Assembly: GCA_021804525.1 (NCBI GenBank)
Contig: JAJZHJ010000140.1
Span: forward strand, 1 to 5,105
Length of the DNA: 5,105 bases
Source of the DNA: Bacteroidota bacterium
Lineage (GTDB): Bacteria > Bacteroidota > Bacteroidia > Bacteroidales > Paludibacteraceae
Direction: 5' to 3'
The position numbers were made by a program, and so were the translations under genes. Below, one piece after another: positions 1-5,105 of the stretch. Numbering within the stretch: position 1 is the first letter of the stretch; the number at the start of each line of letters is the position of its first letter. Below the pieces are notes generated by a model that had not been told where the DNA came from, did no database searches, and saw only the letters and a program-made list of their open reading frames with translations.

Positions 1-648
1 GGGATAAAGCACAAGTTTTTTTTGTATCACCTTATAATCAATAGGGGTTAATCCTATGTCGCATTTCGACACGATGACGATATCGGCGCGTTTTTTGTTG
101 CGTGCCGGTTCGCGAAGCCGACCGTAAGGTAACAACGCATCATCTGTAATCAGTCGATGGCTGTCAATGATAAGGATATTGAGTGATGGGTGGACATAAC
201 GATGCTGATAGGCGTCGTCCAATACGATGGCATCTATGGGATGTACTACGCTTTGTCGAATAATATGCTCAATACCACGTCGTCTGTCAGAATCTACAGC
301 AACAACCACGTTTGGAAATTTGCGCTTCATCTGAAAAGGTTCATCGCCAATAGTAGCCGCCGTAGCATGTTCATCGCCTAATTGAAATCCCTTTGTTGTC
401 CGCTTATAGCCTCGACTGAGCATGGCTACGTGTAAATTCTTGCTAAGCAGTTGGAGTATATATTCGGTGTGAGGAGTCTTGCCGGTACCGCCCACCGTAA
501 TATTCCCGACGGCAATCACCGGTATATCAAATTTATGCGACGGCAAAAGATGATAATCAAAGAGAAAATTTCGCACATTAACCCCCAACCCATATAGTAA
601 TGAGATGAGGTATAATGCTGGTTTGAAGATTGGAAGCAGATACTTCAT
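1..648 (-). CDS. lpxK: Tetraacyldisaccharide 4'-kinase LpxK, C-terminus beyond the left edge
   Basis: LpxK transfers phosphate from ATP to the 4' position of the lipid A disaccharide on the inner face of the cytoplasmic membrane, a late step of lipid A synthesis. The frame is open for 216 codons from the ATG at 648 to the left edge; the family is usually about 330-370 residues, so roughly the last third is missing. Visible features are an N-terminal hydrophobic membrane-associating segment (about residues 4-22), the P-loop in VGNITVGGTGKTP (GGTGKT at 53-58), SRGY at 78-81, DDAYQHR at 144-150 (family form DDGFQHR) and LLPYGRLREP at 172-181. The start is firm: an in-frame TAA lies four codons upstream, and AAGAGAGAA precedes the ATG. 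It follows sppA on the same strand, but a hairpin lies between them. Identification is from family motifs; no residue looks damaged. Confidence 0.95.
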   Translation of the reverse strand, partial: MKYLLPIFKPALYLISLLYGLGVNVRNFLFDYHLLPSHKFDIPVIAVGNITVGGTGKTPHTEYILQLLSKNLHVAMLSRGYKRTTKGFQLGDEHATAATIGDEPFQMKRKFPNVVVAVDSDRRRGIEHIIRQSVVHPIDAIVLDDAYQHRYVHPSLNILIIDSHRLITDDALLPYGRLREPARNKKRADIVIVSKCDIGLTPIDYKVIQKKLVLYP

Positions 649-700
649 GGCTTCTCTCTTTTATTTACGGATTAATCGGCGTCACTTCTTTTTCAGGTGG

Positions 701-708
701 TAAAAATA
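701..708 (-). promoter_or_regulatory. Weak candidate -7 element for lpxK
   Basis: Read on the minus strand this is TATTTTTA, one base off the Bacteroidota -7 consensus TAnnTTTG, about 53 bases upstream of the lpxK start and downstream of the hairpin at 727-755. No TTTG box sits at the usual distance upstream. It is listed because lpxK would need its own promoter if the hairpin terminates transcription. It could easily be chance in AT-rich DNA. Confidence 0.2.
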
Positions 709-726
709 CAGTGTTTAGATGGAAAA

Positions 727-755
727 CCTTCGGAAGATACGGATGCTTCCGAAGG
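727..755 (-). terminator. Hairpin with T-run after sppA: terminator or attenuator
   Basis: A perfect 10-bp inverted repeat (CCTTCGGAAG at 727-736, CTTCCGAAGG at 746-755) encloses a 9-base loop. On the minus strand the stem is followed by TTTT, the usual form of a Rho-independent terminator; on the plus strand it is followed by CTATCAC, so it fits minus-strand transcription. It lies 42 bases after the sppA stop and about 80 bases before lpxK. The T-run is short, so partial read-through into lpxK is likely. An RNA-processing or stability hairpin is the alternative. Confidence 0.6.
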
Positions 756-797
756 CTATCACTTGAAATGTCCACGATAAAACGTATTGAATACGTG

Positions 798-2552
798 CTA
801 TTTAATTTGCAAATAATACGGCATACGAGCTTGCACTCCTTGCAAACGAATGATTTCGTGGAGTTGCTTGAAATAGGGATAGAACTCGCCCAATTGAACT
901 TTCTGTACATGTTCCGTCACATCCGTGTTTAAACTATCCATGAATTTCTCCACAAAACTTTTTTGTTTGGGGTATACGGCAATGTTATACTTAGTGAGAT
1001 GGGCTCGTTTTGCAATTAACGTAACGGCGTCGTGCAAATTACCCAGAACATCCACTAACCCGTTTTGTTTTGCCTGTTCGCCTGTCCAAACTCGACCTTC
1101 GGCAATTTTCTTAATAGCGTCGGGAGTAGTGTGTCTGCCTTGTGCCACATGATCGACAAATGTTTCGTAGGTATTGTTTACGTAGGCTTGCATGATGTCG
1201 CGCTCTTCCGGTGTAAATGGACGAGTCAGATTTGGCATGTCACTTCTCTTGTTTGTGTTGACCTCATCGAAACTGATGCCTATTTTCTTTGTCAACCCTT
1301 GCACATCGGGTATCAGGCCAAACACACCGATAGAACCGGTGATGGTGTTGGGTTGTGCTATAATGGTATCGGCATCGCACGAGATATAATATCCACCCGA
1401 AGCGGCATAATCGCCCATCGAAACAAAAATGGGTTTCTTGGCTTTGATAAGCGAAACTTCTCTCCATATCAATTCTGAACCTAAAGCACTACCACCCGGA
1501 GAGTTAACACGAAGAATAACAGCTTTGATGTTGTCATCGTTACGAACATCAGCCAATGCCTTCACCAATTTTTCCGAATTAATGCCCGATGAACTTGACC
1601 CGTCAATCTCACCTGCTGCATACACAATAGCAATTTTATCTTTGGAGAAAGTCGTGTTGTCTTCTGCATCTTTCATGGCGTTCAATTTTACAAAAGGAAT
1701 GGACGCCGAGGCTTCGATGCCTACTTTCTTTTTCAACAAGGTTTGAATACCATCATCATAAAGCAACGAATCGACTAAATGATCGGCAACATCTTGCTTT
1801 GCAGGCTGAAATGTCATGTCTCTGTCTGCGTATGCGTTGAGGCTGTCAATGGAGATGTGACGCGATGCGGAAACGTCTTTCAATAGGGTTTGCCAGATGG
1901 AACCCATAAATGACGTTACCTGCAAACGGTTTGCATCGCTCATTTTGGTGACGATAAACGGCTCTACCGCTGATTTAAAAGTACCGACACGAACTACTTG
2001 AACATTGACGCCCAACTTATCGAGCGCTCCTTTGTAGAAGGTGGTTTGAGCTGACAATCCTTGCCAGTTGAGCATCCCTGCCGGATTAAGATAGACTTTG
2101 TCGGCTGCGCTGGCTATGTAATAAGCGCCTTGCGTGTAAACATTGCCGTATGCATAAACAAATTTACCTGATTTCTTGAAGTCAATCAACGCTTCCCGAA
2201 TCTCGCGCAACGTGGCTGGAGCAGCCATTAAAGCCCCTGCTTTGATATAAATTCCTTTGATGTTGTCGTTAGTTTTGGCCTTATGAATAGCGGTTAAAAT
2301 ATCGTTCAGCCCCATAGAGACGTCTTGATCCGTGTAAGCGCCTAATATGGCATTGAAGGGATTATCTTGCGCACGTTCAACCACTTCGCCACTTAACGAC
2401 AACTGAAAGATACTGTTTGGCTTAATGGATGTTTGACTCTCTGATGCTGAGGTGATAACGCTAACGACGCCCACAGCAACCAAAAAAAGAACCAAGGAAG
2501 CTATAATAATGGCAACAAAGGTGGCTAACACCATTTTGAGGAAGCTTTTCAT
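798..2552 (-). CDS. sppA: Signal peptide peptidase SppA, long (67K) type
   Basis: SppA is a membrane-bound serine protease that degrades signal peptides left in the cytoplasmic membrane after protein export. The 584-residue product has one N-terminal membrane anchor (about residues 7-34, preceded by Lys2 and Lys6) and the tandem ClpP/crotonase-like repeats of the long form, matching the usual length of about 580-620. The catalytic pair is visible: general-base Lys193 in GTFKSAVEPF (first repeat) and nucleophile Ser385 in GDYAASGGYYI (second repeat), spaced much like Lys209 and Ser409 of E. coli SppA. Other conserved segments are VNSPGGSALGSE (349-360) and the TGSIGVFG stretch (405-412). The ATG at 2552 places the anchor at the extreme N-terminus as expected; there is no Shine-Dalgarno sequence, only an AT-rich leader. 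The stop is TAG at 798-800. lpxK follows on the same strand after 149 bases. The frame is intact. Confidence 0.96.
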   Translation of the reverse strand: MKSFLKMVLATFVAIIIASLVLFLVAVGVVSVITSASESQTSIKPNSIFQLSLSGEVVERAQDNPFNAILGAYTDQDVSMGLNDILTAIHKAKTNDNIKGIYIKAGALMAAPATLREIREALIDFKKSGKFVYAYGNVYTQGAYYIASAADKVYLNPAGMLNWQGLSAQTTFYKGALDKLGVNVQVVRVGTFKSAVEPFIVTKMSDANRLQVTSFMGSIWQTLLKDVSASRHISIDSLNAYADRDMTFQPAKQDVADHLVDSLLYDDGIQTLLKKKVGIEASASIPFVKLNAMKDAEDNTTFSKDKIAIVYAAGEIDGSSSSGINSEKLVKALADVRNDDNIKAVILRVNSPGGSALGSELIWREVSLIKAKKPIFVSMGDYAASGGYYISCDADTIIAQPNTITGSIGVFGLIPDVQGLTKKIGISFDEVNTNKRSDMPNLTRPFTPEERDIMQAYVNNTYETFVDHVAQGRHTTPDAIKKIAEGRVWTGEQAKQNGLVDVLGNLHDAVTLIAKRAHLTKYNIAVYPKQKSFVEKFMDSLNTDVTEHVQKVQLGEFYPYFKQLHEIIRLQGVQARMPYYLQIK

Positions 2553-2620
2553 ACGTGTATTTTATTTTATAACATTAAGGATGTATGGAACTCACATGTC
2601 AACTATTCTCATACTCTTGG

Positions 2621-2637
2621 ATGTAAATAATTTACAT
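2621..2637. promoter_or_regulatory. Perfect 17-base palindrome upstream of sppA, operator-like
   Basis: ATGTAAAT-A-ATTTACAT is a perfect dyad of two 8-base arms around one central base. It lies 68 bases upstream of the sppA start and, if the -7 element at 2750-2757 is used, inside the 5' leader. The size and symmetry suit a dimeric regulator's binding site, but no regulator gene is present to link it to. AT-rich palindromes also occur by chance. Confidence 0.35.
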
Positions 2638-2749
2638 GCCCGTTCATACATTTTCATTGATAGTTAGAGTATGTGACAAAATCCATGAATTTTGGACCGC
2701 TCATCCTTGTACATAAAGAGGTTAAGTGCCAAAACACAGAAAGATTGGG

Positions 2750-2757
2750 CAAATATA
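2750..2757 (-). promoter_or_regulatory. Bacteroidota -7 promoter element, probably for sppA
   Basis: The minus strand reads TATATTTG, an exact match to TAnnTTTG, the -7 element of the Bacteroidota primary sigma factor. Transcription would start near 2743, giving sppA a leader of about 190 bases that contains the palindrome at 2621-2637. A TTTG (2770-2773) lies upstream, but only 12 bases away instead of the usual 17-23, so the -33 element is poor. No other gene start lies between here and sppA. Confidence 0.45.
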
Positions 2758-2808
2758 ATTATAATAATTCAAACTTCTCTTATTTTTTGTTATGTATTTT
2801 CCTCTTTC

Positions 2809-2836
2809 ATTGTGGGCATGATATAATGCACACAAT
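2809..2836. repeat. Inverted repeat, 11-base arms with one mismatch
   Basis: ATTGTGGGCAT (2809-2819) and ATGCACACAAT (2826-2836) pair at 10 of 11 positions around a 6-base spacer. No T-run follows on either strand, so it does not look like a terminator. It lies about 65 bases upstream of the transcription start predicted for sppA, so a regulator site is possible. It could also be a remnant of a mobile-element end; no transposase is nearby. Confidence 0.4.
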
Positions 2837-3065
2837 ATTAAAATGATAGTAACATAAACTTTTTCGCTTAACTGAATTGATACATCATGGCATCCCCTTG
2901 CGTCAGGCGTAAATGTAAATCAAAACACTGCGATAATTCTGCATGAACGGTTATTCTGCACAAACCATTCTCTTCACATGTCTCGCCCTGAAAATTATTT
3001 CCCTTTGGTCAGTGGCCTTTGGTTCTGATTCTGACAATTACCGGACAAAGTGATTACGGAGCAAA
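2837..3065. other. Intergenic stretch, possibly decayed coding DNA
   Basis: No intact gene is supported here. On the minus strand, 46 codons are open from 3008 down to a TAA at 2868-2870, with a protein-like run (CRITVHAELSQCFDLHLRL). An adjacent frame is open upstream of it and could be joined by a single frameshift near 2998-3008. On the plus strand, an ATG at 2943 opens 36 codons to a TGA at 3051-3053 with a hydrophobic N-terminal half. Neither has a recognisable leader or family. Either could be the remnant of a gene broken when the neighbouring accessory DNA arrived, or both may be chance. Confidence 0.2.
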
Positions 3066-3083
3066 ATCCCGTTAAGACGGGAT
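3066..3083 (-). terminator. Candidate terminator downstream of the DUF1016 gene
   Basis: ATCCCGT and ACGGGAT form a perfect 7-bp stem with a 4-base loop. On the minus strand the stem runs straight into T's (GGGATTTTGC), while on the plus strand it is followed by CAGCC. It lies 44 bases past the stop of the DUF1016 gene, suitably placed to end its transcript before sppA. The stem is short and the T-run minimal. Confidence 0.45.
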
Positions 3084-3100
3084 CAGCCAGCCAATGAACA

Positions 3101-3116
3101 TAGGCGTGTGTTAGGG
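3101..3116 (-). repeat. Site A: attC-like left box after the DUF1016 gene, no right partner found
   Basis: On the minus strand, 12 bases after the DUF1016 stop, the sequence reads CCCTAACACACGCC. Site B has GCTAACACGCGG at the same relative place after the neighbouring gene, and site C has GCATAACACTGG. In an integron attC site such a left box pairs with a GTTAG-type right box 50-130 bases further on. I searched the 550 bases down to sppA for that box and found none, so this may be a truncated site at the edge of the accessory segment, or simply a coincidental match. Confidence 0.35.
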
Positions 3117-3127
3117 GTTTGTTGCTT

Positions 3128-4135
3128 TCACTCGTCAAGTTTGTTGTTGATTAATTCTTTCAATTCTTTTTTGCTTGGTAAAACAGTCAGGTATTTACTC
3201 GCAAAAATTTGTTCGTTGTTTTCTGGTAAAGTAATTTCAACGATCGTATCGTTTTTCTTCTTACAAAGAATAATCCCAATCGTTTTATTTTCTGTGTCGA
3301 GCTTCACAAATCTGTCGTAATAGTTGACATACATTTGCATTTGTCCGAGGTCTTGGTGAGTAATTTCTCCAATTTTAAGGTCAATCAGCACAAAGCATTG
3401 AAGCAAACGATTATAAAAAACTAAGTCTACACGAAAATGCTTGTCGTCAAATGTAAATCTTACTTGTCGACCGACAAAAGCGTAGCCTTTTCCTAATTCA
3501 AGCAAAAAATGCTCTAATTTGTCAATTAATTTTTGTTCTAATTCGGTCTCTGAGTATTTCGTTTCTTCGGGTAATCCTAAAAATTCTAACACGTAAGGGT
3601 CTTTGAGTGAATCTTGTGCTTTTTCAATTGTCAGTCCCTTCTCGGATAGCTTTTTGACTTCATTTTTGTTTCTACTCAAAGCTAATCTTTCGTAAAGTGA
3701 GGTGTCAAATTGTCGTTGCAATTCCCTTAAACTCCAACTGTTCTCGATAGTTTCAATTTCATAAAACTTACGTTCTTCCACGTTGTCAATTCTCATTAGC
3801 ATGAGATAATGTGACCAACTCAATCTGAATTCGTCAGACACTGTCTGACCTTTTGAATAAGTCAGGTAGAATGTTCTCATTTGCTTTAGATTAGTGGTCG
3901 AAAAACCTTTACCAAATTCAATTGTCAGTTTCTGCGATAATTCGGGGATTAGATTTTGTCCATATTCAGCTTTGGATTTACCATTTTGTTCTTCTTCAAC
4001 AATCAGTCTGCCAATCTCGAAGTAAGTGTCTACAATGGTTCTGTTAACCGACTGAACGACAGTCTTTCTTGCCGTCTTGAGTAAGTCTAAAATCCTTGAA
4101 TAAAAACCATCTTCGTTTACGCTTAATTTGCTCAT
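3128..4135 (-). CDS. DUF1016/YhcG-family PD-(D/E)XK nuclease
   Basis: The 335-residue product has the two-part layout of the E. coli YhcG family. The N-terminal helical DUF1016 region spans about residues 8-150, with family-like stretches such as TYFEIGRLIVEEEQNG (37-52), YGQNLIPELSQKL (58-70) and SWSHYLMLMRI (106-116). The C-terminal nuclease domain spans about 175-335. Its catalytic signature is Asp237 (FRVDLVFYNR) and Asp252-Leu-Lys254 (VLIDLKIGE), a DxK variant of (D/E)xK, followed by QDLGQMQMYVNYYD (261-274). The length is near the family's usual 330-370 and the frame is intact. The family is predicted to cut DNA and is often found near restriction-modification and other defence genes; the substrate is not known to me. 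The start at 4135 is supported by a -7 element ending about 27 bases upstream. It is flanked by attC-like sites A and B and is more AT-rich than sppA, suggesting acquisition. Confidence 0.92.
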   Translation of the reverse strand: MSKLSVNEDGFYSRILDLLKTARKTVVQSVNRTIVDTYFEIGRLIVEEEQNGKSKAEYGQNLIPELSQKLTIEFGKGFSTTNLKQMRTFYLTYSKGQTVSDEFRLSWSHYLMLMRIDNVEERKFYEIETIENSWSLRELQRQFDTSLYERLALSRNKNEVKKLSEKGLTIEKAQDSLKDPYVLEFLGLPEETKYSETELEQKLIDKLEHFLLELGKGYAFVGRQVRFTFDDKHFRVDLVFYNRLLQCFVLIDLKIGEITHQDLGQMQMYVNYYDRFVKLDTENKTIGIILCKKKNDTIVEITLPENNEQIFASKYLTVLPSKKELKELINNKLDE

Positions 4136-4161
4136 ATTATTGATATTAAATTTCTTTCCAG

Positions 4162-4169
4162 CAAAGATA
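4162..4169 (-). promoter_or_regulatory. Bacteroidota -7 promoter element for the DUF1016 gene
   Basis: The minus strand reads TATCTTTG, an exact TAnnTTTG match, placing a transcription start near 4155 and a leader of about 20 bases before the ATG at 4135. A TTTG at 4182-4185 lies only 12 bases upstream, closer than the usual -33 spacing. The box lies after the GTTAGC of site B, so if this is a cassette it would carry its own promoter. Confidence 0.5.
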
Positions 4170-4210
4170 ATTCAATTTTTACAAAGTTTTGTTTTCTTTT
4201 TCTGCAATAA

Positions 4211-4344
4211 CCGCTAACGTTGAGTGTATGCAGCGTGCGGGGGTTCGTGGCCACTTCCCTATCACCCGTTACTAACCTTGCCAGCGGGAACTGAGCTTGC
4301 AAATTACACTGAAACCGCTATGTTTTATGACCGCGTGTTAGCAA
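4211..4344 (-). repeat. Site B: attC-like inverted-repeat region between two genes
   Basis: On the minus strand the region opens with GCTAAC (4342-4337), 14 bases after the upstream gene's stop, and closes with GTTAGC (4218-4213), about 77 bases before the DUF1016 start. These boxes are perfect inverses; the 130-base length is within the range of long integron attC sites such as Vibrio cholerae repeats. The closing stretch CACTCAACGTTAGC resembles the CTCAAGCGTTAG end of classical attC sites. Inside are an imperfect hairpin (TTGCCAGC at 4278-4285, GCTTGCAA at 4295-4302) and a central GTTA-C-TAAC (4268-4276), so the region might be two shorter sites back to back. I could not pair convincing inner (L) boxes, so the attC call is an inference from box sequence and position. 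Confidence 0.45.
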
Positions 4345-4356
4345 CCGTTTATTTTT

Positions 4357-4962
4357 TCATATCAGTTTGTCACAATACAAATCCCTAAATCTATTCAATA
4401 AATCAATCGGATAATATTCTAAAGATTTCAAGTCAAACAAATCTCCATGCTTGCTCTTTAAATTTCTATTTTCAAGTTCTTTTGGACTATCTAGATTATA
4501 AAAATACTTTGTGGAATCTTTCTTAACCAATGAGTAATAAATTGAAGTCCAATCTAAATCTATAAATCCAAACTCTTTTTTGTCTAAATCAATCACAATA
4601 TAAGGACAAGTCATATTTTTTGAATCCTTATCATAAACGAGCATTTTTAAAAACAAGTAGTTGTCGCTAAAACTAACAGATTCATATTTGAACCATTGGT
4701 TTTTGGGATTAACAATAAGTCTTGGCAATCCTTTATTTTCAAATAATCCAACTAGTCCAGAATAAGAACCCATAGAAAACTCTGTCACAGTATAAAATAA
4801 GCAAGCATACTTTTGGTCAGGGCTCTCATATAGTTTATCAATCAGAAAGATGTATGGTGACAATCCTCTTTGAGGTGTCAAAAGTTGTCTAAAATCAATA
4901 TCCCAGCCTTTGTTATCAAGGTTATCTAATCTTTCTAATGCTATCAAGGCTGTCTCAGTCAT
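4357..4962 (-). CDS. Hypothetical protein of 201 residues, candidate cassette gene
   Basis: I do not recognise this family. The protein starts at the ATG at 4962 and ends with TGA at 4357-4359. It has no signal peptide and no membrane segment. The middle (about residues 50-145) alternates hydrophobic and polar residues as in beta-rich folds, for example CLFYTVTEFSMGSYSGLVGL (54-73), YLFLKMLVYD (102-111) and PYIVIDLDKKEFGFIDLD (120-137). The C-terminal 40 residues look helical and charged (SLEYYPIDLLNRFRDLY). No catalytic motif or cysteine/histidine metal site is evident. Coding is supported by a protein-like composition throughout and an A-rich leader typical of Bacteroidota. Only 14 bases separate the ATG from the GTTAGC box of site C, leaving no room for a private promoter outside that site. 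It is strongly AT-rich. A small single-domain accessory role is possible, but I assign no function. Confidence 0.8.
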   Translation of the reverse strand: MTETALIALERLDNLDNKGWDIDFRQLLTPQRGLSPYIFLIDKLYESPDQKYACLFYTVTEFSMGSYSGLVGLFENKGLPRLIVNPKNQWFKYESVSFSDNYLFLKMLVYDKDSKNMTCPYIVIDLDKKEFGFIDLDWTSIYYSLVKKDSTKYFYNLDSPKELENRNLKSKHGDLFDLKSLEYYPIDLLNRFRDLYCDKLI

Positions 4963-4975
4963 TTTTTTAAATGTT

Positions 4976-5034
4976 TGCTAACGGGTGGCCAGATCGCGCC
5001 CACGAAGCGCTTGAGCTTAGCCAGTGTTATGCCC
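4976..5034 (-). repeat. Site C: attC-like inverted-repeat region, about 57 bases
   Basis: On the minus strand this opens with GCATAAC (5032-5026), seven bases after a putative stop, and closes with GTTAGC (4982-4977), just before the start of the 201-residue gene. A second inner pair, TGGC (4986-4989) with GCCA (5020-5023), is separated from the outer boxes by 3 and 2 bases. Nested outer and inner boxes with short unpaired spacers are what integron attC sites show, and the length is typical of short ones. The outer boxes pair with one extra base on one side. The alternative is an unrelated intergenic repeat. Confidence 0.45.
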
Positions 5035-5039
5035 AGTAG

Positions 5040-5105
5040 TTATTTTATCAAATATTTTGTGAGTCTTTTGTCACCGGTTTTTTCAAATCGCATCATCCCT
5101 ACCCC
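5040..5105 (-). CDS. Possible C-terminal end of another accessory gene, cut by the right edge
   Basis: From the right edge the minus strand is open for 21 codons to a TAA at 5040-5042, ending in the lysine-rich tail FEKTGDKRLTKYLIK. A run this short can be open by chance. What favours a real gene end is position: its stop lies seven bases before the GCATAAC box of site C, matching the stop-to-box distances after the other two accessory genes (14 and 12 bases). No family can be named. Confidence 0.4.
   Translation of the reverse strand, partial: GVGMMRFEKTGDKRLTKYLIK

Noticed and set aside
190..381. 63-codon open frame on the plus strand
   Set aside because: It is antisense to lpxK, whose P-loop and other motifs confirm the minus-strand frame.
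665..1746. Several open frames of 65-137 codons on both strands overlapping sppA
   Set aside because: They lie inside the intact sppA frame, read as cysteine- and phenylalanine-rich shadow translations and have no leader or family resemblance.
2452..2667. 71-codon plus-strand frame crossing the sppA start
   Set aside because: It overlaps the sppA anchor region antisense and continues into the AT-rich leader; nothing supports translation.
2943..3053. 36-codon plus-strand reading frame with a hydrophobic N-terminal half
   Set aside because: Not listed as a gene: no promoter or ribosome-binding context, no recognised family, and a competing protein-like frame on the other strand.
2837..3127. 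Possible tRNA or small RNA in the stem-rich spacer
   Set aside because: The only good stem (3066-3083) is better explained as a terminator; no cloverleaf, anticodon arm or TPsiC-like GGTTCRA in the right setting was found.
3108..3320. 70-codon plus-strand frame with hydrophobic stretches
   Set aside because: It is antisense to the C-terminal end of the DUF1016 gene; its hydrophobicity comes from Lys/Glu-rich codons read in reverse.
4141..4356. Insertion sequence between the two accessory genes
   Set aside because: There is an inverted GCTAAC/GTTAGC pair, but the 130-base interior is too short for a transposase and has no target duplication. A passive, transposase-dependent element (MITE) is not fully excluded.

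Overview
The window looks like Bacteroidota DNA, most likely from the order Bacteroidales. Three things point there: a long-form SppA followed on the same strand by LpxK, a pairing I know from Bacteroides-like genomes; A-rich leaders without a Shine-Dalgarno sequence; and two exact matches to the Bacteroidota -7 element TAnnTTTG. Every supported gene lies on the minus strand, so transcription runs right to left.

Left half (1-2552), core envelope genes. lpxK, cut by the left edge, encodes the lipid A 4'-kinase. Upstream of it is sppA (584 codons), a membrane-anchored signal peptide peptidase with its Ser/Lys catalytic pair visible. The 149-base gap between them holds a perfect 10-bp hairpin followed by T's, a good candidate terminator or attenuator, so the two genes may not be simply co-transcribed.

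Middle (2553-3127), non-coding. It holds a -7 promoter element about 200 bases upstream of sppA, two clean dyads (2621-2637 and 2809-2836), a possible decayed coding stretch, and a hairpin with a T-run that could end transcription of the next gene.

Right half (3110-5105), accessory and visibly more AT-rich. It contains a DUF1016/YhcG-type PD-(D/E)XK nuclease, a 201-residue protein I do not recognise, and a few codons of a third gene at the right edge. Each stop codon is followed within 7-14 bases by a similar short box (CCTAAC, GCTAAC or GCATAAC, then AC). Two of the three intergenic sites close with an inverted GTTAGC box shortly before the next gene. One gene, one site, same orientation is the layout of integron gene cassettes. 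My main hypothesis is a small cassette array without a visible integrase, abutting the conserved sppA-lpxK locus. The boxes and spacing are seen directly; the integron interpretation is inference.

No tRNA, rRNA, CRISPR array or transposase was recognised.
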